From NCBI GenBank assembly GCA_020346225.1, contig CP070777.1:52260-100566 (forward strand): a DNA stretch of 48,307 nt, read 5' to 3'. Below the pieces are notes generated by a model. The model saw nothing but the letters and a program-made list of their open reading frames with translations. It was not told where the DNA came from and ran no database searches. The position numbers and the translations under genes are program-made. This document shows, piece after piece, positions 23,732-31,025 of this stretch (positions are counted from its first letter, which is position 1; the number at the start of each line of letters is the position of its first letter). The DNA comes from Candidatus Zixiibacteriota bacterium. Lineage in GTDB: Bacteria > Zixibacteria > MSB-5A5 > GN15 > FEB-12.

Positions 23732-24682
23732 CTATCTGGTTAGAGCGTTGCCGCCGGACGATATTGCCTGAGAAGGCAAATCCGAACCGTGGATTTCGGT
23801 GTGGCACTGAGTACATTTGGTGAGCATGCCTTCTTTCCACGAGTCGGGCGTGGAACTTCCGGCACGCTGGGGTGCCTGCGGAGTTGAGAAATCGCCGTCA
23901 ACGCTGACGACGGTGGCATGGAAGTGCATGGGGTGACAGCTCAGGCACAGGGCGGGCTCGGTCTGCTTGAGCAGGTTGTCGGCGACAGCGCCGTGCGGGT
24001 CATGGCAGATCAGGCAGTCTTCGTTGACGGGAGCGTGCTCATAAATGAAGGGGCCTTCCATCTCACCGTGACAGCTGAAACACAGTTCGCGGCCGGTGGC
24101 CTCGGCGGTAAGCCGGGCCGCTCCGCCATGCGGGTTGTGGCAGTCGTCGCAAACCAGTTTGCCCTCCCTGACTGGATGGTGCGAAGGCATATAGGCGGCG
24201 GCCCTCACATCGGCATGACAACCGTAGCATATGTCCGGCTGGGTGCATTTGGGAGCCTCTTCGTAGCCAACATGAACCGAGTGGCAGTCCGCGCAGCCGA
24301 CGTCACCGGCGAGGTGCGCCGAGAACGGCCACTCGTCAAAGCCGCCGGTCCGATGACAGTTAAGGCAGAGAGCCTGGCCGCCAAACTGGTCCTGACCGGC
24401 CGGGTTGATGATCCCGGCGGGATCTCCCTCTTCAATGTGACCGACTGCGTCCCCATGACATGCCTCGCAGCTTGTTTCAGCCCCCACGGTTTTACTCAAA
24501 CAAATCCCGTGCGGAGTCATCGAGAAAGCTTCCACTACGTCACCGTGGCAGCCGGCGCAGACATCATTTGTCACCTCGGCCAGAGCGGGCGATACAGACA
24601 ACAGTACCAGCCCGATGGCCAACGTCGCCGCCAATGCGATGGAAACAATTTTCCCCGGACTCCCCCTCTTGAAGCGACTCAT
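23732..24682 (-). CDS. MtrA/DmsE-type decaheme cytochrome c
   Basis: A 316-residue periplasmic protein with a signal peptide (about 1-35, ending SPALA) and exactly ten CxxCH motifs. Length and heme count match MtrA/DmsE/PioA (about 310-335 residues). Typical segments are present: ELCFSCHGEM, EHAPVNEDCLICHDPHG and ALCLSCHPMH. In the family, the protein threads through the MtrB barrel and forms a heme wire through the outer membrane. A perfect AGGAGG lies upstream of the ATG. It follows the TetR gene by 85 bases on the same strand and precedes the porin by nine bases. No surface decaheme (MtrC/OmcA) gene is adjacent. Confidence 0.9.
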   Translation of the reverse strand: MSRFKRGSPGKIVSIALAATLAIGLVLLSVSPALAEVTNDVCAGCHGDVVEAFSMTPHGICLSKTVGAETSCEACHGDAVGHIEEGDPAGIINPAGQDQFGGQALCLNCHRTGGFDEWPFSAHLAGDVGCADCHSVHVGYEEAPKCTQPDICYGCHADVRAAAYMPSHHPVREGKLVCDDCHNPHGGAARLTAEATGRELCFSCHGEMEGPFIYEHAPVNEDCLICHDPHGAVADNLLKQTEPALCLSCHPMHFHATVVSVDGDFSTPQAPQRAGSSTPDSWKEGMLTKCTQCHTEIHGSDLPSQAISSGGNALTR

Positions 24683-24696
24683 ACGAACCTCCTGTT

Positions 24697-24714
24697 GAAA
24701 GCTGCGGCGCTTTC
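24697..24714 (-). promoter_or_regulatory. Leader hairpin before the decaheme gene
   Basis: GAAAGC (24697-24702) and GCTTTC (24709-24714) form a perfect 6-bp stem with a six-base loop. It ends three bases before the AGGAGG site of the mtrA-like gene. There is no T-run, so it is not a terminator. It could protect the downstream mRNA or affect initiation. Confidence 0.4.
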
Positions 24715-24767
24715 CTTATATCATCATTACTGCTTGAAATTATGACCAGTCCAAGCAAGAGGACGTA

Positions 24768-25364
24768 TCAGGCTTTGAGGCCGCGAACGTAAATGGGGAT
24801 GTTATTGGCCATGGCCTCTTCAGGCTCGTACACTTTCCCCTGGAATCCCCGCCAAAGGGTTATTCCCAGCACGCAGTCAAAGACCATGCCGATGAAGCAG
24901 CGAGCCGTAAGCTGATTGTCCTTCTTAATGATTATCCCTTCTTCATAGAGTCGATCGAGCTGTTGGCAGAGGAAGGTGACGTAGACTCCCCGGATGACCT
25001 GATAAACCCGTTTTGCCTTGGCGTGATCGCGCAGGGCCGAGAACAGCAGCAACCGGTACAGGTCACGGTTGCTGGTGAAGAATTCAAGGATATGCTGAGC
25101 CAAACCCCTAAGAAGCTTCTCCAGGTCGTTTTCCTTATCGAGATGAACGAAGAGATCGGACGACGACAGGCGCTGCTCTACCGAGTCCAGCACCGCCGCA
25201 TAAATAGCTTCTTTGGATGGAAAATGCCGGTAGAGGGCCGGCTCGGTGATGCCGCAGGCTTCGGCCAGCTCCTTGATGGTGACCTTGTCAAAGCCGTTTT
25301 CGCTGAAAAGACGGGTGGCTTCGAGAAGTATCTGGCCCTTGCGATCGGGGACGGAAACCTTCAT
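24768..25364 (-). CDS. TetR-family regulator of the mtrAB-like operon
   Basis: A 198-residue repressor with an N-terminal helix-turn-helix (about residues 8-55: VTIKELAEACGITEPALYRHFPSKEAIY) and a helical ligand-binding domain that I cannot assign to a ligand. The ligand domain includes FFTSNRDLYRLLLFSALRDH, similar to the TetR_C domains seen with fatty-acid or redox-linked regulators. It lies upstream of, and on the same strand as, the decaheme and porin genes. A palindromic operator overlaps its promoter, predicting autoregulation and control of the downstream genes. Confidence 0.85.
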   Translation of the reverse strand: MKVSVPDRKGQILLEATRLFSENGFDKVTIKELAEACGITEPALYRHFPSKEAIYAAVLDSVEQRLSSSDLFVHLDKENDLEKLLRGLAQHILEFFTSNRDLYRLLLFSALRDHAKAKRVYQVIRGVYVTFLCQQLDRLYEEGIIIKKDNQLTARCFIGMVFDCVLGITLWRGFQGKVYEPEEAMANNIPIYVRGLKA

Positions 25365-25377
25365 ACCTCTTCGCCAA

Positions 25378-25393
25378 GTTAGCGTTTGCTAAC
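25378..25393. promoter_or_regulatory. TetR-type operator
   Basis: GTTAGC-N4-GCTAAC is a perfect palindrome with a four-base centre, 14 bases upstream of the TetR start codon. It abuts the -10 box of the predicted promoter. Size and position are typical for a TetR dimer site. A GCTAAC half-site also occurs near 19851-19856, but without a partner. Confidence 0.7.
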
Positions 25394-25422
25394 ACATAGC
25401 ACTTGAGCAGGCGGAATGTCAA
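25393..25422 (-). promoter_or_regulatory. Promoter of the tetR-mtrA-mtrB unit
   Basis: On the minus strand a perfect TTGACA (25422-25417), an 18-base spacer and TATGTG (25398-25393; weak -10). The operator at 25378-25393 would cover the -10 edge and the start point. A bound repressor would block polymerase. Confidence 0.6.
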
Positions 25423-25521
25423 GCAAAAAACCGAGGCAAAAAGGCCACGTTGCTGTGAGCGGATTCATAAGAGCATCGGACCGGTTCATCGGGGCGGACG
25501 GGCGATTGGGACCGGAAAGGC

Positions 25522-25550
25522 TGGACACCGGCAGATGTTTACATTATGAT
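25522..25550 (+). promoter_or_regulatory. Promoter of the HD-aconitase-PrpD operon
   Basis: TGGACA (25522-25527), a 17-base spacer and TATGAT (25545-25550), each 5 of 6 to consensus. The start point near 25557 leaves a leader of about 31 bases before ATG 25588. This also argues against the earlier in-frame ATG at 25546, which lies inside the -10 box. Confidence 0.65.
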
Positions 25551-25587
25551 AGGAAGCGAATTTCGGCAAAATGAAAGGGAAAAAGCG

Positions 25588-26139
25588 ATGAACGCCAAAA
25601 AGTCGCACCGTGACCTGGTGCTGAATCTTCTACCGGAAATCAATGAGATCAAAGATAGCGAGCTCAAAGACAAAGTAATCGCCTGCTGGGAGGAAGCGAT
25701 CGAGTTTCGCGGCTGGACGGAGGAGCTCTTGCGCGGCATCCCGTTTACTCTCCTAGCGGAGAATGTCAAGATAACGTTTATCGACCACGTTCGGGCAGTG
25801 TGCCGGATGTGTGTCGCCTGCGACGAGGTTCTTGACGAGATTCACGGCGCCAACAAGACCCCGGTAAATCGCGATTACCTTATCGCCGGTGCCATGCTGG
25901 CCGATGTGGGCAAGCTGCTGGAGTTCGAAATCGTAAACGGCAAATCGATCAAATCGGATTATGGCAAGCACATCCGCCATCCTTTCAGCGGCGTGGGGTT
26001 GGCTTTCAAGCACGACCTGCCGTCGGAAGTGATGCACGTTATCGCCACGCACTCGAAAGAGGGAACAGGCGAGAAGCTCCTGCCGGAGAGCATCATATTC
26101 CACCATGCCGACTTTATCGATTTCGACCTGGTTAAATGA
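25588..26139 (+). CDS. HD-domain-like protein lacking the HD histidine
   Basis: A 183-residue protein with the helical pattern of HD-superfamily phosphohydrolases. Visible elements are H67 (TFIDHVRAV), the core motif in the form LADVGK (residues 104-109) instead of LHDIGK, HPFSGVGLAFKHDLPSEVMHVIATHS, and a closing HHADFIDFD. The histidine of the HD pair is therefore alanine, while the aspartate is kept. Metal binding and hydrolysis may be lost or altered. It is the first gene of an operon with a homoaconitase-like and a PrpD-like enzyme, 12 bases before the former. A regulatory or nucleotide-sensing role for those enzymes is possible, but nothing shows it. Confidence 0.7.
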   Translation: MNAKKSHRDLVLNLLPEINEIKDSELKDKVIACWEEAIEFRGWTEELLRGIPFTLLAENVKITFIDHVRAVCRMCVACDEVLDEIHGANKTPVNRDYLIAGAMLADVGKLLEFEIVNGKSIKSDYGKHIRHPFSGVGLAFKHDLPSEVMHVIATHSKEGTGEKLLPESIIFHHADFIDFDLVK

Positions 26140-26151
26140 GGGCAGGCCACG

Positions 26152-28134
26152 ATGAGTAGCAAAAGCAGCGGTGCCGGACAGAACCTGGTCGAGAAGATCG
26201 CCCAGAGGTTCGCGGTCGGCCTGGACGAGAGTCACATCGTCCGCAGCGGCGATTACCTTTCGATTCGTCCGGCCCACGTCATGACGCACGACAACACCGG
26301 CGCGGTGATACCTAAGTTCAGATCGATCGGGGCATCGAAAATCACCAATCCCCGCCAGATCGTCTACGCCCTGGATCACAACGTGCAGGACACGAGCGAA
26401 GCCAATCTGGCCAAGTACAAGAAGATTCAGGATTTTGCGGCCGAAATGGGCGTGGACTTTTACCCGGCCGGACGGGGTATCGGACACCAGATAATGTGCG
26501 AGGAAGGTTATGCCTGGCCGGGAGCAATGGTAGTGGCTTCGGACAGCCACTCCAACATGTACGGCGGCCTGGGATGTCTGGGCACGCCGATTGTGCGCAC
26601 CGATGCGGCGGCGCTCTGGGCAACCGGGCGCACCTGGTGGCAGGTGCCGCCGGTGGCAAAAGTGGAACTTACCGGCAAACTCAGAGCGGGTGTGACCGGC
26701 AAGGATGTCATCGTGACCCTGTGCGGTCATTTCAACAAGGACGAGGTGCTGAACCACGCCGCCGAGTTCGTCGGCAACGGCGTGGCCTCGCTTTCTATCG
26801 ATGAACGGCTGACGGTCGCCAACATGACGACCGAATGGGGAGCGCTGGCGGGGGTCTTCCCTATCGACGGCGTGACACTGGAGTGGCTCAAGGCTCGCAT
26901 AGAATTCGTGAGGCAGCGCGGCTTGGCCGGGGTGCCTTCGGATGCGGACGGTGACGGCGAGCATCCGCGCCTCAACAGCCGCCGCCTGGCTCAGCTTCAG
27001 AGCGACATCCTGACCGCCGACAGCGATGCCGCCTATGCCAAGGAGCTTACGCTCGATCTGGGCAGTGTGACGCCGTACGTGTCGGGACCCAATCATGTCA
27101 AGGTGATGACGCCGGTGCCGCAGATGAAGGACGTGAAGATTCACAAGGCATACCTGGTATCGTGCGTAAATAGCCGGGTGCAGGACCTGGCCGAGGCGGC
27201 CCAGGTGGTGCGCGGCAGGAAGGTCGCCGATGGTGTGGCCTTCTATGTGGCGGCGGCGTCGAGTGAAGTTCAGGCCGAGAGCCAGCGCAGGGGCGACTGG
27301 CAGGCACTGATGGAGGCGGGGGCAATCGAACTGCCGCCGGGCTGCGGGCCGTGTATCGGACTGGGTGTGGGACTTCTGCAGGACGGTGAGGTGGGTATAT
27401 CGGCCACCAACCGCAATTTCAAGGGGCGCATGGGCTCCAAGAGCGCCGAGGCTTACCTGACCTCACCGGCGGTAGTGGCGGCATCGGCCATCGCCGGACA
27501 CGTGGCCATGCCGTTTGAGATGGAAACAGCCGACATCGTCGCTTCCATCAGCACAACCGATAAGGCCAAGGGCGGCGCGGTTGCGGTCAGGATTATCGAG
27601 AGCTTTTCGGAGGCTGTCGAGGGCGAGGTTATCTTCTGTCATATGGACAATCTCAACACCGACGGTATATATCCGGGCAAGTATACTTACATTGATGACT
27701 TCACGCCGAAGCAGCAGGCCGAAGTGGTGATGGAAAATTATGACATGGAATTCGCCAAGCTCGTCAAAGAGGGTGATATTCTTGTCGGCGGGTTTAATTT
27801 CGGCACCGGTTCGTCGCGCGAGCAGGCGGCCACGGCCCTCAAGTACCGGGGAATTCGCCTGGTGCTGGCCGGGTCGTTCAGCGAAACATACAAGCGCAAC
27901 GCTCTCAACAACGGCTTTCTGGCAATCGAGGCGCCTCAGTTGGTGAAAGACCTCAAGGCCAAATACGGTAGCGACAAGATGACCGTGGCGACAGGCGTGA
28001 AGGCCAGAATCGATTTTGTCAATTCGGAGCTGGAATTCGACGGCAAGAAATATTCCATCAGTCCGGTCGGCGCGGCGGCGCAGGAATTGATCGTGGTCGA
28101 CGGATTGGAAAACTGGGTTAGGAAGAACCTGTAG
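26152..28134 (+). CDS. Homoaconitase-like / aconitase-family hydratase
   Basis: A 660-residue iron-sulfur dehydratase holding both the large (LeuC-like) and swivel (LeuD-like) domains in one chain. The [4Fe-4S] ligands are expected at the Cys of SCVNSR and the pair in GCGPC. Other family segments are VASDSHSNMYGG, ATNRNFKGRMGS and the swivel-domain FNFGTGSSREQAA. The stretches NSRVQDLAEAA, LPPGCGPCIGLG and GEVGISATNRNFKGRMG are closer to fungal homoaconitase (Lys4) than to bacterial AcnA/AcnB. The substrate is probably a tricarboxylic acid: homocitrate, citrate or 2-methylcitrate. The next gene is a PrpD-family enzyme, which points to the last two. Confidence 0.8.
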   Translation: MSSKSSGAGQNLVEKIAQRFAVGLDESHIVRSGDYLSIRPAHVMTHDNTGAVIPKFRSIGASKITNPRQIVYALDHNVQDTSEANLAKYKKIQDFAAEMGVDFYPAGRGIGHQIMCEEGYAWPGAMVVASDSHSNMYGGLGCLGTPIVRTDAAALWATGRTWWQVPPVAKVELTGKLRAGVTGKDVIVTLCGHFNKDEVLNHAAEFVGNGVASLSIDERLTVANMTTEWGALAGVFPIDGVTLEWLKARIEFVRQRGLAGVPSDADGDGEHPRLNSRRLAQLQSDILTADSDAAYAKELTLDLGSVTPYVSGPNHVKVMTPVPQMKDVKIHKAYLVSCVNSRVQDLAEAAQVVRGRKVADGVAFYVAAASSEVQAESQRRGDWQALMEAGAIELPPGCGPCIGLGVGLLQDGEVGISATNRNFKGRMGSKSAEAYLTSPAVVAASAIAGHVAMPFEMETADIVASISTTDKAKGGAVAVRIIESFSEAVEGEVIFCHMDNLNTDGIYPGKYTYIDDFTPKQQAEVVMENYDMEFAKLVKEGDILVGGFNFGTGSSREQAATALKYRGIRLVLAGSFSETYKRNALNNGFLAIEAPQLVKDLKAKYGSDKMTVATGVKARIDFVNSELEFDGKKYSISPVGAAAQELIVVDGLENWVRKNL

Positions 28135-28193
28135 GCTTCACAGTGCCACTTACTACCGGAAGAATCGCCAATATCAAGATAGAGGCTTAAACA

Positions 28194-29561
28194 ATGGACA
28201 AGACGATTTCAAAGCAGATTGCGGAGTTCGCTATTCATCTGAACTACGAAGACCTGCCGGATAATGTCATCAACGAGGTCAAGCGGTATCTCTATGACTC
28301 GGTGGGTTGCGCCTACGGCGGCTATCATACCAAAGACGTCAATATCCTTCGGGATATCTACAAAGAGATGGGCGGAAAGAAAGAGGCCACGCTGATCGGG
28401 TTCGGCGACAGGATACCGGCGGTCAACGCCACCTTAGTCAACTCGCTCATGGTGCGAGCACTGGATTTCAATGATATCTACTGGAAGGAAGACCCGTCGC
28501 ATCCGTCGGATTTGATACCGGCGGCGCTAGCGGTGGGCGAATTGGTCGATGCCTCGATGAAAGAAGTAATCGTAGCCATCGTGCTGGCCTACGAGTTCGA
28601 GCAGCGCCTGTGCGAGTTCGCCGTGCCGGGCGTGCGCGAGCGCAAGTGGCACCATGCCACCCTGACGCAGTTCGTCTCGCCGATAGTGGCGGGCAGGCTG
28701 CTGGGCTTGAATGTCGAGCAGATGGTGAACGCGATCGGGATAAACGGCTGCCACAATCATACCATCGGCTGTCCCACGGCGGGCAAGCTGACCATGATGA
28801 AGAACACGGTCGACCCGATGGCGGTCCAGACCGGCGTGTTTGCGGCGCTGATGGCACAGAAAGGCTACACCGGCACACAGGCGGTGTTCGAGGGTAAGGA
28901 AGGGTTCATGGACGTGTTCGGCCCGAAGTGGGATAACGACAAGCTACTCGGCGGGCTGGGCGAGAAGTTCAAGATTCTCGAATGCAGCATGAAAGCGTTC
29001 CCGACCGAGGCGCTGACGCACACCCATATCACGGCCACCCTGAAGGTCGTCAAGGGCAACAACATCAGTTACGACCGGATCGAAGAGGTCACCATCACGA
29101 CCATCGCCCGCGCCTGCGATATTCTTTTCGACCCACACAAATACCGCCCGGAATCGCGCGAGACGGCCGACCATTCTCTCCCCTACTGCATCGCCGCCGC
29201 CCTGGTCGATCACCAGGTTACCACCGCATCGTTCTCCGAGGAGAAGCTCAAAGACAAGCGCATCTGGGAAGTGATCGACAAGATCAGAGGGGAAGCCTCG
29301 GTCGAGTTCGAGATGATGTTCCCGGCCAAGCAGCCGTCGAAGGTCATGGTCAGGACTAAAGACGGCCAGTTCTATACGGAATATCTGGAGTATCCGAAAG
29401 GCGACCCGCGCGAACCGATGACGATGGAAGACCTGACGGCCAAGTTCAACGCCCTTTCAGACGGGCTGCTCAAGGAGAAGGCCCAGCAAGAAATTCAGAA
29501 AGCCATCTTTGCCTGCGAGAAGCTCTCGGCGCGAGACTTCATGGCGAAGCTGGTTGTGTAG
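28194..29561 (+). CDS. MmgE/PrpD-family protein
   Basis: A 455-residue member of the family that includes 2-methylcitrate dehydratase (PrpD) and cis-aconitate decarboxylase (IRG1/CAD). Family landmarks: an all-helical first domain with MVRALDFNDIY and SHPSDLIPAALAVGE, and a HHATLTQFVSPIVAGRLLGL segment. A lid region contains MKAFPTEALTHTHI, and the last domain has FDPHKYRPESRETADHSLPY, much like the RPETRETADHSLPY of PrpD/MmgE. Catalytic His and Asp candidates are therefore kept. It follows the aconitase-like gene by 59 bases. Together they could carry out 2-methylcitrate turnover or make itaconate from citrate. No prpB or prpC is nearby, so neither is established. Confidence 0.85.
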   Translation: MDKTISKQIAEFAIHLNYEDLPDNVINEVKRYLYDSVGCAYGGYHTKDVNILRDIYKEMGGKKEATLIGFGDRIPAVNATLVNSLMVRALDFNDIYWKEDPSHPSDLIPAALAVGELVDASMKEVIVAIVLAYEFEQRLCEFAVPGVRERKWHHATLTQFVSPIVAGRLLGLNVEQMVNAIGINGCHNHTIGCPTAGKLTMMKNTVDPMAVQTGVFAALMAQKGYTGTQAVFEGKEGFMDVFGPKWDNDKLLGGLGEKFKILECSMKAFPTEALTHTHITATLKVVKGNNISYDRIEEVTITTIARACDILFDPHKYRPESRETADHSLPYCIAAALVDHQVTTASFSEEKLKDKRIWEVIDKIRGEASVEFEMMFPAKQPSKVMVRTKDGQFYTEYLEYPKGDPREPMTMEDLTAKFNALSDGLLKEKAQQEIQKAIFACEKLSARDFMAKLVV

Positions 29562-29590
29562 GCAATCATTCTGTTTCGCAGGGACATGCT

Positions 29591-30361
29591 ATGGTGTGTT
29601 CCTGCCGTTATCGCGTGCTTGATTTCAACAGTTCAGTTCAATCGCGTCGTCCCGTTATCATCGCGCATCGGGGAGCGTCGAAAGCGAAAAGAGAAAACAC
29701 GCTGGAGGCGTTCGAGGCGGCCATCGAGATGGGGGCGGATGCTATCGAGTTCGACGTGCGGCGGACGCGCGACGGCGTATACGTGGTGCACCACGACCCC
29801 GCGGTGGCATCGAGCGATACTCTCATCGCCGACTCCAATTATATCGATATCGATAACCTCGCCCGAAAGCAGGGTTTCCATATTCCGACGCTGGAGGAGG
29901 CGCTGAGCGCCTGCCAGGGCAGAATCGGACTGAACATTGAGTTAAAGGAAGAAGGCTATGAGGGGGACGTTGTCCCGTTTATCAGAGAGCGGGTCGAGGC
30001 TGCCAGTGCCGTAATCACCTCATTTAACGACAACTCCGTAAAACAGACAGCGTCTGCCTGGCCGGAAGTCCGGACCGGGCTGATACTGGGTGTCGATTCG
30101 CCGGCCTCCGTCAGAACGCGAATCAGCGAGCTGTTTCCCGAAAACCGCCTGAGGCGGTGCGGGGCGGATTTTGTGGCGGCGCACCACAGGCTTATCAGGT
30201 TCGGGTTCTTGAAACGGATGCTATCCGCAGGGTACCCGGTGTGGGTATGGACGGTTGACGACCCTGCCCGGACCAGGGCCCTGATCCGGCAGGGGGCGAG
30301 CGGCATAATCACCAACGTGCCCGACCAGCTGCGGGGGATTTGCGGAAAAACGGCCTATTGA
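29591..30361 (+). CDS. Glycerophosphodiester phosphodiesterase
   Basis: Hydrolyses glycerophosphodiesters from phospholipid breakdown to glycerol 3-phosphate and an alcohol. A TIM-barrel GDPD of 256 residues with all main motifs: IIAHRGASKAKRENTLEAF, the metal-binding EFDVRRTRDGVYVVHHDP, the ELKEEG metal ligand and the closing VWVWTVDD. No signal peptide is evident, so it is probably cytoplasmic. An AGGGA-type site precedes the ATG. It is 29 bases after the PrpD-like gene and may be cotranscribed. A terminator candidate overlaps its stop. Confidence 0.9.
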   Translation: MVCSCRYRVLDFNSSVQSRRPVIIAHRGASKAKRENTLEAFEAAIEMGADAIEFDVRRTRDGVYVVHHDPAVASSDTLIADSNYIDIDNLARKQGFHIPTLEEALSACQGRIGLNIELKEEGYEGDVVPFIRERVEAASAVITSFNDNSVKQTASAWPEVRTGLILGVDSPASVRTRISELFPENRLRRCGADFVAAHHRLIRFGFLKRMLSAGYPVWVWTVDDPARTRALIRQGASGIITNVPDQLRGICGKTAY

Positions 30362-30382
30362 TACGGTCATGAGGCCTTTTTT
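30345..30382 (+). terminator. Candidate terminator after the GDPD gene
   Basis: GGCCT (30352-30356) pairs with AGGCC (30372-30376), and the stem extends by an A-run before it and the TTTTTT after it (30377-30382), with one bulged C. The stem begins inside the last codons. It is weaker than the others in the window because of the 15-base loop. Confidence 0.5.
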
Positions 30383-30461
30383 GCGCGACCATCGAAAACT
30401 TCTCGCCTTATAGGCTGTTATAGGAGAGACGGGGCAGGGCCAGGACCGCAGGGGGCAACTT

Positions 30462-30812
30462 TTGAAAACCGGCACAGCCATAATCATTCTCGGCACCTAC
30501 ATGTTCGCCATGGGGATAGTGGGACTGGCGCGAACAAGTTCCTTCACCCCTCTGTTTATCAGCGGCGGCATCGCGGCAGTGACCATCTGGCTGGGCTGGC
30601 TTTTCGGACAGGGCATGCGCTCGGTCCGAGGCGTCACCCTGTGGTGGCTGGCTCTCAACGCAGCGATTCTGGGGTACATGGCTTTCGAGCAAGTTCCCGC
30701 TCACGGCGAACCGAGGCCTGGGTCGGTACTGATCTTCGGGTCGATGGCAGCACTTTCGGCAATTACCTTCTTTTTAGTGATATTGTCTTCCAGCAGGCGT
30801 CGTCCGCGATGA
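30462..30812 (+). CDS. Small four-helix membrane protein (TMEM14-like)
   Basis: A 116-residue integral membrane protein with four hydrophobic segments (about 4-22, 28-48, 57-75 and 86-108) and an arginine-rich end. Size, the four helices and the SSFTPLFISGG segment resemble the TMEM14/UPF0136 family; that is a tentative match. It starts with TTG, supported by GGGGG six bases upstream. Its function is unknown. It is alone between the GDPD gene and the efflux operon. Confidence 0.6.
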   Translation: MKTGTAIIILGTYMFAMGIVGLARTSSFTPLFISGGIAAVTIWLGWLFGQGMRSVRGVTLWWLALNAAILGYMAFEQVPAHGEPRPGSVLIFGSMAALSAITFFLVILSSSRRRPR

Positions 30813-30920
30813 TATTAACTTCTGGTGCGGCTGTCGGATCTCGGCGGCCCCTTCCAGCGCCTTATTAATGAGAGCGGCTGGGACGGTATCCCGGGGCGAT
30901 GTCTAAGTTATTCATTTAAA

Positions 30921-30947
30921 ACAACATAGTCGCAAAATTGCGGTTGT
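30921..30947. repeat. Nested inverted repeat upstream of the efflux operon
   Basis: CGCAA-AA-TTGCG (30931-30942) is flanked by ACAAC (30921-30925) and GTTGT (30943-30947), with a five-base offset on the left side. It lies just upstream of the promoter of the efflux operon and could be a second regulator site. No T-run follows directly. Confidence 0.4.
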
Positions 30948-30960
30948 CCCGAAAAAATTC

Positions 30961-31015
30961 TTGCCCAACAAGAGAGTGTTCCGTATATGTAACTAAACAG
31001 TTGGTTTAAACTAAA
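30961..31015 (+). promoter_or_regulatory. Promoter and TetR-type operator of the efflux operon
   Basis: TTGCCC (30961-30966), a 17-base spacer and TATATG (30984-30989) make a fair sigma-70 promoter. Just downstream, TAAAC-N5-GTTTA (30994-31008) is an inverted repeat, and AACTAAA occurs twice (30991 and 31009), 18 bases apart. A repressor bound here would cover the start point. This predicts autoregulation by the TetR protein encoded next. Confidence 0.6.
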
Positions 31016-31025
31016 AGGTTAATAT

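Noticed and set aside
12871-24682. Short repeated motifs that could be mistaken for a CRISPR or tandem array
   Set aside because: The repeated GTGGCA/TGACAG-like words on the plus strand are the reverse complement of CxxCH codons in the cytochrome genes. Spacing is irregular and follows protein sequence.
24697-24714. Terminator between the tetR and mtrA-like genes
   Set aside because: The stem is only 6 bp and is followed by the ribosome binding site, not by a T-run.
25753-27144. Long open frame on the minus strand opposite the HD and aconitase genes (463 codons)
   Set aside because: Its translation resembles no protein and it lies antisense to two well-supported genes. GC-rich coding DNA often gives such frames.
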